Of a stretch of 64,000 nt of DNA, positions 1-12,100 are shown piece by piece. The position numbers were made by a program, and so were the translations under genes. The notes under the pieces are model-generated. The model worked only from the letters and a program-made list of their open reading frames with translations, was not told where the DNA came from and made no database searches. Position 1 is the stretch's first letter; the number at the start of each line of letters is the position of its first letter. Source of the DNA: Nematostella vectensis (taxonomy: Eukaryota; Cnidaria; Anthozoa; Actiniaria; Edwardsiidae); contig NC_064044.1 of NCBI RefSeq assembly GCF_932526225.1, forward strand, positions 8,420,801 through 8,484,800. Reading direction: 5' to 3'.

Positions 1-2185
1 CTGCATATTTGTCTAGTGATATAGGCAGTATTTTTTCGAGGCGTTTGTAAGGACCAAAATAAATCAATCTAAAGAGAAAAAATACATCAGTCTAAACATC
101 GACTTCGATAAACAGCATCTGTCAGTCGCTATTTTGTCATTCAAGCAAAGTACCAAGTTTGATGCATCATTTTTCATCGGCTCATTTGGGAATGTCAGTG
201 CGAGATTTTACGATTTAATTTGGTAAATAAAGACTTTGTTTTAGACGTTTATTTCGAAATGTTAGCATTACCTGTGCCTTCCAATATTAATTGAAAGCAA
301 TAACAAAGGTGTGGCTGACAAGGGCTCTTTAATAGAAAAAAAGAAACAGTCATCATGGTAGGACTAACCCTACCCTTGGTACCAGAGCCTCGAGCTTCAC
401 TCCGACAACACGAGCCGCGAAGCGGCGACGAGCTTCGCTCCTCATGCCAGTCAAACAACTTTAGCTTTAGGTGTGTCAGTGCGATTTCAAACGTTTTTCG
501 AATTCCTTCAAAGCTACACAAACCTAATTTTTCTACAGCTTGTCTATAGACATATCAATTTGTAAGATTTGGCGGTAAGTACAAATCTCGTTTCGTGCGG
601 TCGAAGTGGGATACGCGCACCTGCTCTCACCCCTTGCTTCGTCCCCGCATGTGACAAAAGGCCTAATAGTCATGACAACGCTATAGCTAGAAAGATTTTT
701 TTTGTATTCTTGAGCATTAGAGCTTTCTGTGTCGTTCGTTCACTCTTCCCTTTTTCTCCTTAAAAATAATACATAAATAAAAAAGGACGGTTTTGAATTA
801 ATTTTAGTGCAGTACTCTATGCCAAAAACTCTATGCTACAGAAGCAGCGCATACCTGTTGGCTGGGCTAATCAAGAAAGCAAAAAGCAATAACGATTGTC
901 TAGAACAATGAATTTATTTATTCAGAAACTCCTGCCACATCATGAAATTAAAACCCACAGAACAAGGAATGACACGGAAATAATTTGCGCACCCTTTTAT
1001 GATAATCATTCTCAAATAATCCAACCGTGTGCCCATAAGCCCAATAATTGTCAAGATGAAAGGTAATGATTGCCTGTTATTAGGCCCATACCTTTATCAA
1101 TAGATATGACCCGGTGACAGCTCATTGTCATAATGTGACATAATGTGTGCGTTAGTCAATCATCACAGGAAAAAATGAATGAAAAGGATGGATAAAATAA
1201 TAAAATCGGTAGGCAAGAGAGAATAAAAGTAAAAAATAAAGGTTCAGACAAAAGCAATTCACCACTGTTATCATCAACCGCTAATTTTCCCTCCGCAAAT
1301 ATTTATTCTAGTTGTTTTAGACAGTTTTATGAAAAATCCGCCAACACAAATTTCTAAATTTTCTGCTTTGCGCGAGTGTTTTCCCAGAATGCCTCGCGAG
1401 GCTGTTAATCCTTCACGCAACATGGCGGCGAAGTAGCGGTTTCTCTTTTTACAGAATGCAAATGACTTTATGATAACATCCAAGCTTTCACATTAGTACT
1501 ACAGCAGACACATGAAAACACGGTTAAACAATATACTCCTCATCCATTCCTTTATCACCGATTTTAAGGGAAAGTATTTTTTATAACAACTGTGAAAAGA
1601 CTGCCTCGTCTTTGCTGCTGGCGGGAAAGGTATGATAACAAGTTGGTGAAATTCCATAGTACGCTGCAACTGATAATGAAAATAAAATATGGATACAGTT
1701 TTATGCGACACTTTTCAACAGACCCAGAGTTTTGAATATTTATCTTTTTAATTCGGAATTCCTGTCGTTTTAGTTTCCCAAAACTGCTTGAAATTCTAAT
1801 TGCACGGATTAATTTTGAAAGCGCCGGGATCTAACTATTTTAATTGTTCGTCTGTGGATGAAATTGCCTGTCTGTGACAATAATGCTGCTTTTTTGTGTC
1901 TCGTAGCTTTTGCCTCATTTTATTCTTTATTATAATTTTTAGCTGCATCAGTTTCCTTTAATAGGTAAGTTCTAGAAAGAGTTCCTCGCCTACAACGGTT
2001 AGGTCTGTAAAAATTCAGAATAATACCACTCATTTCCTCTCCGTTATAACCCTTTGTTTACTTTTCAACAAGGGTTATCTATGTTATATAAACAGCAATT
2101 TTCCCCTGCTTCCTTCTTAACCATAAAACTCAAACTAAATTTTATTATTACCTACTTTTACAGAAATAATAAAATATAAATCATG
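1..2185. other. Left spacer, no supported coding gene
   Basis: I see no convincing protein-coding exon here. The stretch is AT-rich with short chance ORFs. A copy of a dispersed ~200-bp repeat lies at about 130-345 (listed separately). A strong donor-like AG|gtaagt at about 1962 could end a non-coding 5' exon of the ZDHHC6-type gene downstream, but nothing else supports that. Confidence 0.5.
130..345 (+). repeat. Dispersed ~200-bp repeat, copy 1 of at least 6
   Basis: This copy shares several blocks, in the same order, with copies near 20272, 40355, 44200-44397 (reverse), 58700 and 61140-61245 (reverse). The blocks are CATTTTGTC near the start, 'tttccatcggct' in the middle, and 'acaaaggtgtggctga' followed by 'gacaagggctcttt' at the right. 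No coding capacity is visible. It is probably a short non-autonomous transposon or SINE-like element; its ends are not defined. Confidence 0.55.
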
Positions 2186-3033
2186 TTAACCCATTGACTC
2201 CTGGCTGTTTATGAGCTCAATTTACAAAAAAACAGACTGAAAATAGATACCTCCCCCTATTTTGAGTTTTATACAGCTCATCAAAGTCAAACACCTCTGC
2301 ACCTGGTCAGCGTATCCTTGTGCTAATGTAAGCACAAGTTGATGGTCGCTTGTATTTTTCATCAAAAATACAGTTATAAGCATATTGGGGGAGTGTCCTA
2401 GGACATCATGAAGTTTATAAGGGCATAATTGAGTGCTGTGCTTATGGATATTTGCAAGCAAAGGTGGATTCTTGGGAATTTTTTTTGTTTGGCTTTGCCT
2501 GGATAAGAAAATAATTTTCTAATGAATCACCACAGCTCTCCTAAATGCTCTCTTTTCTGGAACCAAATTGATTCAAAATTGTTTAATCTGCCATTTTTGG
2601 CCTGTATGACCTGGAATTGATTTGTTTGGCTTCGGGGTGAAAAGACAAAAACCATCTGACTTTAGGGAGAGGAGTGTTGACTGGTCCTCCCCTCAAGAAT
2701 TCTCCCCTGGATCTCCCAGAATGCTTTGCAATCCATAATGGCATCCAAGTGATTTCACAAGCCTTCAAGGAGTGGACGTTGTGTTTTGAGGCCATGGAAA
2801 TGAACCTGATATTCTTCTTTTTTTGCTTGTTCGATTTGAAGTACCTGAGCTATTATTTGGCTAAAGAGTAGTTTCTATCACCTTGGTTGGATGCATATCC
2901 TCAAGACAATGTATCCCTTAGACTGATGCCTGAGTATCTATATCTTGTTGTGTTTATTTTGCATTTATGAATTTTTTGGGTTGTGGGTATTTCTCAAGGC
3001 TGGTACATGCAGGTTGAGGGGTCAATGTGTTAA
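2186..3033. mobile_element. TTAA-flanked MITE (piggyBac-like), copy 1
   Basis: The element is bounded on both sides by TTAA. Its imperfect terminal inverted repeats start CCCATTGACTCCT at the left and CACATTGACCCCT at the right (read on the reverse strand). A second copy with the same ends and largely the same interior lies in opposite orientation at 6305-7091. TTAA duplication with a TIR starting CCC or CAC is typical of piggyBac-type elements; with no transposase ORF this would be a non-autonomous derivative. Its right end lies only about 50 bp upstream of the splice acceptor of the first coding ZDHHC6 exon. Confidence 0.8.
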
Positions 3034-3140
3034 ATAAATGTTAATACAATATCAACTGATATCTTGTTTTTATTTCCATATAGGTGGAAGGAGACAGATT
3101 TGAATAATTCCAACTCCTGAAATTGTCTTGTCGCTTTATT

Positions 3141-6100
3141 ATGCCGAGGGGTATATGCCATTGGGGCCCACTCCTCGCCCTGTCTATCATCATAACCTTG
3201 TTCTTGGGAGGCCTATATTGTATCATACTGATCTACACTCCTTGGCATTCACTTGGCGCAATGGTACATCTTGGCGTGTACCTTAACTGGGCGTTCCTGA
3301 TCCTTTATAATTTCCTCAGAGGGATATGGCTTGGTCCTGGTTATGTGCCATTTAAATGGAGACCAGTAAGTACATTATTGTACTGATTTGCTGTCAGATG
3401 GTTATGGTAACCCTGGGCCGTAGCAGTTGATGGGGCACTGGGGGCATGTGCCCTCCCGATGCTTCCAAAAATTATGAGGAAATGATCAGTAGGGGCGTGC
3501 CTGTGCCCCCCAATATTTTATTAATGTTTCTGTATTGTGCCCTCTCCATTCCCCCCACACCCCCACTCCCTGCACCCCAATCTAACATGGCCTGCTACTC
3601 TGTAACGCTCTGGTTTTTCCTAAGAATTAGCCGCTGGATAAACTTGACTATGAGATTGATTGATTACCAGAAGTCTGGGAATATGAATTCTGATTAACAC
3701 TAGAGGTTTTATATTTTTTTAAAGCTCAATTTCTCAGTTCGTTAAGGACAACCATGAACTACAAAAAATTAATATGAAAAGTCACAATTGATCAAGCTTC
3801 TCTCCATTGATTGGCTCCTCATCACTGCAGCCCGGTTTGAAATTCTAGCTTCCCTTGGGCACTACTTGCTTACCTAATGATTGGAAATAATGGCATAACA
3901 CTATGTTGTAGACATTTCCCTTTTTTGAAGAGGTACTTGCAGTGGAAAAGTTTACTTCTTATCCAACAGATGATTAAGCAGGGGCGTAGCCAGGGGGGTG
4001 GCCCAGAGGGCACGCACCCTCTGGTCTAGCAGCCTGAAATACAGAAAAGTATAAGACATTAACTAAAATACAGGAGGAAATGCCTTAAAAGGGCCCCCTC
4101 CTTTTAAAAATTCTGGCTACGCCACTGTTAGGTAGTTTGCTTTGAAGCCGCTTGTGTGGAAGGTGTGCATGACACTAATAGTGGCTGCTAAGCAGACTAA
4201 TGAATAGGTGACTTGCACTAAAATTCAGCCAGAAAGTCAGAAAGGGCTTATTTTACTTTAAAATTTGAGTTTTTCATCCCTCTTTTGCATGATAGCTAGA
4301 GCCATTTCTGTGTTTATTTTGGTATTAGTTTGCCACAAAAATGTCACATAGTTTCTCAGTGCAAGTCATCTATTTCACCTGCAGACCATGTTTTGAGACA
4401 ACCCTGAATGGTTTTTATTTTAGGCAAAGGAATCAGACACAGAGTGTCTTCAGTTCTGTCATGTTTGCCAAGGATACAAAGCACCTAGAGCCCACCACTG
4501 CAGCAAATGCAACAGGTTAGACTTACAAATGCTGTGTGAATTACTTTTAAGTAATTTAAGTAATTCTTTTCGTCCCAACCCATAGCATTAAAATTATACT
4601 TTGTTGACAACCATCTCAAGACACTCTAAGGGGTAGCACACCTTTAAAAAGGTTAGGTATAGCACCTGGGTAGATTTTACATGCTATGGGTTGGGAGGAA
4701 AAGATGTAATTATTAAGGGGAGCCCCCCCCCCCCCCCCCACCTCCTCTTCCTCTTCCTGTGGCACAACCCTAGCTCAGTCACTTCTGGTGAAATGTATGT
4801 TCTTGTCTAGATGTGTCATGAAGATGGACCACCACTGTCCTTGGATCAACAACTGTGTTGGTCATTACAACATGAAGAGTTTCACCCTTTTCCTGTTTTT
4901 CGTCCCCCTTGGATGCACACACTGTGCCATCATACTTTTTCTGTGCCTTTATAATGAGGTATACCTAGTAAGTTCAAAGACTACAAACCTGCGGTTCTTT
5001 TTTAAGTGGCCACTCTTGAGACATTGAAAGATAGCTGCTTATTAGAGGTTAGTGGCTTTATCGAGGTGGCCAAATTCAGTTCTTCAGTATTAATTTATTT
5101 TTTGGACTAGAGGAATTGGCTGCTTAATTGAGGCTGGCCATTAAATGGGGGTTTGTACCACTGTATATTGTCAGTGCAAATGTTTAATCGAAAATGGCTT
5201 TCTGCTTTAATTTTTTTGTAAAAGAAATTTTTTTATAAAAAAAAAACTAATTGCATGTTTTTACCATGATTTCTTATTTCTGGATTTTTTAGGCTTTACT
5301 GGTATTACTGTAAATGGGTATGTACATCTTTAGGTTTCATTATAGATTGTACTAAAAAAATGTTAACAAAGTTGTATCTTATATCTCAGATAGCGGGCAA
5401 CACCCACTTTGAAATCCATTCATCTCAGCGACTGCTTCCCTTCGATGTCTACCATTTAATATTTGTGACGTTCTGTATTGGTCTGTCCATTGGTGTTACC
5501 GTAGCTGTTGGGCTTTTATTATATTACCAGGTAAATAATTCATAGTATTTGACAGTACTGGTCTATCCAAAAATACATTTATAAAGTAAAACTTAATTTC
5601 TTGTAAAACTTGCATAGCAAGCACAAGGGACTACCGAAAATTAAGGGGAAGAGGCAAGGCCCACTTGCGGAGAACGACAAAAGATAGCAATTTTAACCAG
5701 CCCTGTGTTTTTTTTTTGTATAATTGGCCTCCCTGAGTGCCTCTTTTAAATGCAAGCGAGATAAATTGTAATCTGATGGGCCATGAGCAGGGCTTCTGAA
5801 ATTACACGGAAAAAACAAAAAATTACGCGGGATTCTTTGCTAAATTATGCGCTAAATTACGAGGAAAATCAATCATTACGTGCTAAATTAAGCAGGATTT
5901 TGCAATACATTTTTCTTTAAAAATAAAAATTTTGCGGGATTCTTTACTGAATTACGCGCTAAATTACACGGAATATCAACTGTTACGCCCAAACTACATT
6001 TTGTACCGAAGGAAAGCACGAAATAACTTGAAAAGGTTAATTTTTTTGCGCTAAAATATCTTAGGCGAGATTTTATTGGCTCCTAGATACCAGCCAATTA

Positions 6101-9100
6101 AGGTAATTCCCTTGAAATAGTTCTACAACCCAGAATTTTTTTAAACTTGGCATAAACAATATTGAAGTTAAGGGCTTTCAAAAAATGTAATAAAAAATGG
6201 GGGTACCGACCTCGTTTTCGTAGAGTTGACGCGTTTTTACTGATCGCGCAAGGAAAAATCCCAACTCTTAGTTTTCAAAAAGAGTGCCTATAGTCTTTAG
6301 AAAATTAACACATTGACCCCTCAACCGGCCTGTACCAGCTTTGAGAAGTACCCACAACCCAAAAAATTTATAAATGCAAAATAAACACAACAAGATGAAG
6401 ATACTCAGGCATCAGTCTAAGGGATAAATGGTCTTGAAGATATGCATCCAACCAAGGTGTTGGCAACTACTCTTAAGCCAAATAATAGCACAGGTTCTTT
6501 GACAAATTTCAAATCTCAATAAAACGTTCAAAATACCACACAAGGGAAAGAGATCAGCAAACACAGTCAGTGTTTTTTTATAAGTCTTTTCACCCCAAAG
6601 CCAAACAAATCAATTCCAGGTCATACAGACCCAGAATAGCAGTGTAAACAATTTTGGAATCAATTTGGTTTCAGAAAAGACAGCATTTAGGAGAGTTGTG
6701 GTGATTCATTAGAAAATTATTTTCTCATCCAGGCAAAGCCAAACAAGAAAAAATCATCATGAATCCACCTTTGCTTGCCAATATCCATAAGCAAAGCACT
6801 CAATTATGCCCCAAAAGACTTCATGATGTCCTGAGACACTCTCCTAATATGCTCATAGCTGTATTTTTTATGAAAAATACAAGCAACCATCAACTTGTGC
6901 TCGCTTCAGCACAACGACGAGGGATTAAAAGTGGGGACCGCAAAGCACTGTTGGAAAGCTTGGATACCGCTGACTAGGTGCAGCTGTGTTTGACTGACGG
7001 GCTGTATAAAACTCAGAATAGGGGGAGGTATCTGTTTTCAGTCTGTTTTTTGTAAATTCAGCTCAAAAATGGCCAGGAGTCAATGGGTTAAGTTCTGTTT
7101 GTTGAGCTGCCGAAATCCGATCTCCTAAACAATAACCCATAGTAGCTAATGTTCAAAAGAAATCACATTTTAAGAGATCGCACTAAAAGACATTGTTTTC
7201 GCTACTATTCATACGGTAAAAAGCACCATTTTGAAGTATATTATGGCTTTTAAGAGAAATAACAAAACTTCTACAACCCAACTTTTTTTCTTCTTTCAGT
7301 ATATCATTTTTCCGTTTATATTTAACTATTTGAGCAAGTAAAAAATGGGGGTAACCGACTTCGTTTTTCTGTCAAAGCGATTTTAAGTAAAAAACGCGCG
7401 TCTTTTGCTGTGTTTTCTTGTACAACTGTGGCGCGCGCACTTAATACCGGAAAATTCGAACAAACAGCGCGCGCCACTATGCACAGAAGGGGTGCGCAGT
7501 GCAATTCAAGGGAATTACCTTAAATAAGGTATTTTATTATTAGTCCTAGGCCTTCGCGGTTTAGCAAAGAACGCCTAGTCATTTTATTTGTTTTAGAAAT
7601 TCAGTTCAAAATATCGCACTCGTAAGAAGAATATCTCTCTTTTTTTTACGAGAAATAGAGGTAAGAACCCTAAAAGAACACATCAGCTGTGCACTTAAAT
7701 GTTTTGTCTTTCAAAATTTAGCCAAATTACGCGGGATTACGCGGAAATTTGTGGATTACGCGGAGAAAGCCAAATTACTCGCTTCCGCACAAGCGCGTAA
7801 TTCCAGAAGCCCTGCATGAGGCTTTCCACATGCATTGCTTTTGAGTCTGCTACTATTTCTGGCCCTCATTTGAAATGCTAAGTAAAATAATTAACATAAA
7901 CAAGCCTCTTTATGCTAGCTAGGGGAATGCCTTGGTTGACTACAAGCACTTTTTTCACTTCTTTGCTCATTTTGTGCAGTCGACCTATCCCCCTACCATT
8001 TGAGCATTTCCAGGTATGCAAAATTCTTTTGCATCCTTTTGCAGGTGAAAGGGATTAGAATCAACGAGACAGCAATTGAAAGTTGGATTGTTGAAAAGGT
8101 AAAATAATACTTCCACTGCCACATGCAGCCTCTCACATTATTTTGTTGTGTTTTTTGTTCCTCGTTTGTGTATTACGATTCTATTTATTTACAGGCCAAC
8201 AGACCAAGACCTAAAGGAGAGGTTTTTGTATATCCCTACAATTTTGGATGGAAGGAAAATTTCAGACAGGTTTGCTAAAAATTTAAAGGTTTTGTAAAGA
8301 ACTTTTTTCCCCCCCATAATTAATTCTTTGATAACAGCCCACTAGTTATCAAGGCTCAAGAAAGTAGTTATTTACATATATGGTCAGGGGAAAAAATGTT
8401 GTGATGGTTATCACAGGGCTTCTGGAATTACGCGGAAAAAAACTCAAAATTACGCGGGATTCTTTGCTAGATTACGAGCTAAATTACACGGAAAATCAAT
8501 CATTACACGCTAAATTACGCGGGATTTTGCAATAAATTTTTCTTTAAAAATCATTTGCGGGATTCTTTACTGAATTATGTGCTAAATTACACGGAATATC
8601 AACTGTTACGCCCAAACTACATTTTGTACCGAAAAAAAAAGCACGAAATAACTTGAAACAGTTTATTTTTGCGCGAAAATATCTTAGGCGAGTTTTCATT
8701 GGCTCCTAGCCACCAGCCAATTAAAAAAGGTATTTTATTATTAGTCCTAGGCCTTCGCGGTTTAGTCATTTTATTAGTTTTCGAAATTCAGTTAGAAATA
8801 TCGCACTCTTATGAAGAATAGCTGTTTTTTTTTACAAAAAATAGAGGTAAGAACCTTCAAAGAACACGTCAGCTGTGCACTTACGCGGGATTAAGCAGAA
8901 ATTTGTGGATTATGCGGAGAAAGCCAAATTACGCGCTTCCACACAAGCGCGTAATTCCAGAAGCCCTAAAATCACCATAGCAATATTGGGTGTGCTTTTA
9001 AAGGAGCATTAGAGATATTGAAAGTTCTATATTTTTTAAATTTTATACTATTTCGAAATATTTGTCCTTGAGAGAGAAAAAAATGTTACCAAAATGTATG

Positions 9101-12100
9101 CTTCAGATGAATAACTTTTCTTTAGCAATTTTTTACTGTATATTTTTTTACAAATACAAATTTGGCGTCCTCTATGTATCTGAAGGCATTTGCAGTGCAA
9201 ATGTGCTGTATAAATCACCATCATCTTGATCACTGATTTTTGTAAAGCAACTTGTGCTTTATGTGTACTCACATTCATTTCTTTCTTTTCTAAAAAAAAA
9301 TGTCTTGATATTTTTTTTCAGGTATTATGTTGGTCACATGACTACCTGGGAGATGGTATCACATGGCCTGTTCTCCCAGGATGCGATCAGTACACACTCA
9401 CAGTGAGTCCTCCAAATTCAGCTGTGGTCTGGTAAAACCTCCAGTTTTGTTAGACTATATGGTGACTTTTATATGATGGCTATATGGTGACTTGTATTTT
9501 ATCCTTGCCTATAGGTGGAACAACTATGGCAAAAAGAGCTCAAGCGTAATCGCACAGTAAGTTTCATCAAGCACCCCCTCTTCCTCTATCTCTTTATCCC
9601 CACATCATCTTATATCAACCCTGTCCTGTCTCCTGTCCTCTCCCCTCCTATTTGCTCTATTGTTTCTCACCCCACCCCCACTATCCCTTTACCCATGCAT
9701 GATCTTCCATTCACCTTGTACTTGTAGTGTCTTCTGTCCTCTCCCCTCATATTTGCTCTATTGTTCCTCACTCCACCCCCACTATCCCTTTACCCCTGTG
9801 CATGATCTTCCATTCACCTTGTACTTGTAGTGTCTTCTGTCCTCTCCCCTCATATTTGCTCTATTGTTCCTCACTCCACCCCCACTATCCCTTTACCCCT
9901 GCATGATCTTCCATTCACCTTGTACTTGTAGTGTCTTCTGTCCTCTCCCCTCCTATTTGCTCTGTTGTTCCTCACTCCACCCCCACTATCCCTTCACCCC
10001 TGCATGATCTTCCATTCACCTTGTACTTGTAGTGTCTCCTGTCCTCTCCCCTCCTATTTGCTCTATTGTTCCTCACTCCACCCCCACTATCCCTTTACCC
10101 ATGCATGATCTTCCATTCACCTTGTACTTGTAGTGTCTCCTGTCCTCTCCCCTCTTATTTGCTCTATTGTTTTTCACTCCACCCCCACTATCCCTTTACC
10201 CATGCATGATCTTCCATTCACCTTGTACTTGTAGTGTCTCCTGTCCTCTCCCCTCTTATTTGCTCTATTGTTTTTCACTCCACCCCCACTATCCCTTTAC
10301 CCATGCATGATCTTCCATTCACCTTGTACTTGTAGTGTTTCCTGTACTCTCGTGATCTATTTGCTCCTTCTCACCCTTCTGCTTCCCACTACCCCTTAAC
10401 CTTTGCATGATCTTCAATTAACCTTGTACTGCCTCCTATCTTCTTCTATTAGCTATTTTGTCCCTTTCTCCATCCACCTCTATCCCTTTCCCCCAACATG
10501 ATCTTACATTAACCCCTCTATCTTCCTCATTCCTATATGATCTTCTTCTGTCCCTACATGATCTTCCATTTACCCTGTACTGTCTTCCATCTCTCGTCTC
10601 CTATTTGCTCTGCCATTTCCTATTCCTCCACCCTTTTTATCCCTACATGATCTTCCCATGTCCTCTCCCCTCCCATCTGTATTTTTTTTGTTACCTTCTC
10701 AACCCCATCGCTTACTGCATCTCCATCTTTCTCCATCTCTTACTGCATGTTGCCATCCACTCTTTTTTTCTCCTAATTTCATCCCCTCTCTATCCCACAG
10801 GAAACCCAAGCACTCAGTTTGTATTTTTTGTACGGAAGAAAATTTGTATTTACAAATATACTTCACTTTACTTTATTCTTGTGTCTTGTTTCCCTTTCAC
10901 CACCCATATACAAGACGAGTGAAGAAGAAAGAGAGAGCCTAGAGCATCGATAAAGAAAGAGAAAGAGATGCCTAGGGCACCATCTTCTATATTATATGGG
11001 TGGTGAAAGGGGAATGAGTGATTAAAATGGCCCCATGGTACTCAGGAGAGATCCCAAGACACAAGAATAAAGTGAGACCACTACTATGAAATCTATTTTC
11101 TTTAATTTTCCATTTTTTCATCACTATACAAATTCTCTTGCGTACTAGAATACAAACCAAGTGCTTGGGTTAACTGTGTCTATCCTTGCCAAAATTATTC
11201 TTGTTAGTCCCTGTTTCCATTTTTTCTAATATATCTACATATCTTCACCTTATCACAATCTCTCTGTATACCTCAAAAAGTTTTGTCTAAGAGTAATCTT
11301 CTTGATCATTCAGGGGCATATTTAGGAGTTCCAAAAGGGGGGCAGTGAAGGAATCAAAGAGAGGGAGCCAATTTTTTTATTTTTTAAACCAAATCTATGA
11401 GAATAGGGGGTGTGGCTCCGCACACTTGGCCCATACCCTAGCCCACTCATGTGTGACTTTCGCGATGTCCATCTATTGATTTTGTGAGTTAACTAGCTTG
11501 GAGGCATATCAACCTTAGCAGCCACTTTTACTACTTAACACAGGTAGCCCATGATGTGGTCAAGTCGTATAATGGTGCCATCCTGGCATGGAGGGAAGGT
11601 CTATGGACATGTTGCTCAACACCCTGGACAGATGAGTCGCGCATGAAGATAATTCCTGGGGATGTTGTCATGGTTACAAGATGGAGGAAGTAAGTGATGA
11701 TGATGACAGTTGTGATGTTTAGTCAGGCGCGAATTTATATGGGAGTTCCTTCCCCCCCCCCCCCCCCACTTCCTTACTCAGGAAACCCTGAGACAAAGGA
11801 TGTAAATGACATTGAAGATAATCATTTGATAGAAATGTTGACATGAGTTATGATAACTTTTATTTCAGGCACTGGCTATATGGAGAAAAAGTGACAAATC
11901 ATTTGAATGGTAAGATGTGTTCCACTTTGCAATTTAGTTGCAAGGCAACAAAGTATGTTATGTCAGATTATTACAAATCATGCTCAGCATGATGGTAAAC
12001 GGGATAAGGTGTTGGGCATTATGAGATATGTCACTCAAACTGCTGTTTTGTCCCCACTTGTCGCTAGTGGCTTGTCTCAAAAGTGTCATGTCAGACAAAA

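Larger units (their letters stand above)
5788..7814. mobile_element. Outer element of a triple transposon nest
   Basis: The terminal inverted repeats are CAGGGCTTCTG and CAGAAGCCCTG, flanked by CATGAG at 5782-5787 and again at 7815-7820 (a likely target duplication of at least 6 bp). The sequence is rich in 'attacgcggga' motifs. An uninterrupted copy of about 554 bp lies at 8414-8967. Comparing the two shows this copy split after 'ccagccaattaa' by the insert at 6098-7523. No transposase ORF is visible. The ends suggest a hAT-type element, but the target duplication is shorter than the usual 8 bp. Confidence 0.8.

Noticed and set aside
10458..10922. 154-codon open frame in ZDHHC6 intron 8
   Set aside because: It runs through the pyrimidine-rich minisatellite remnant; the Ser/Pro/Leu composition is that of the repeat and there is no domain.
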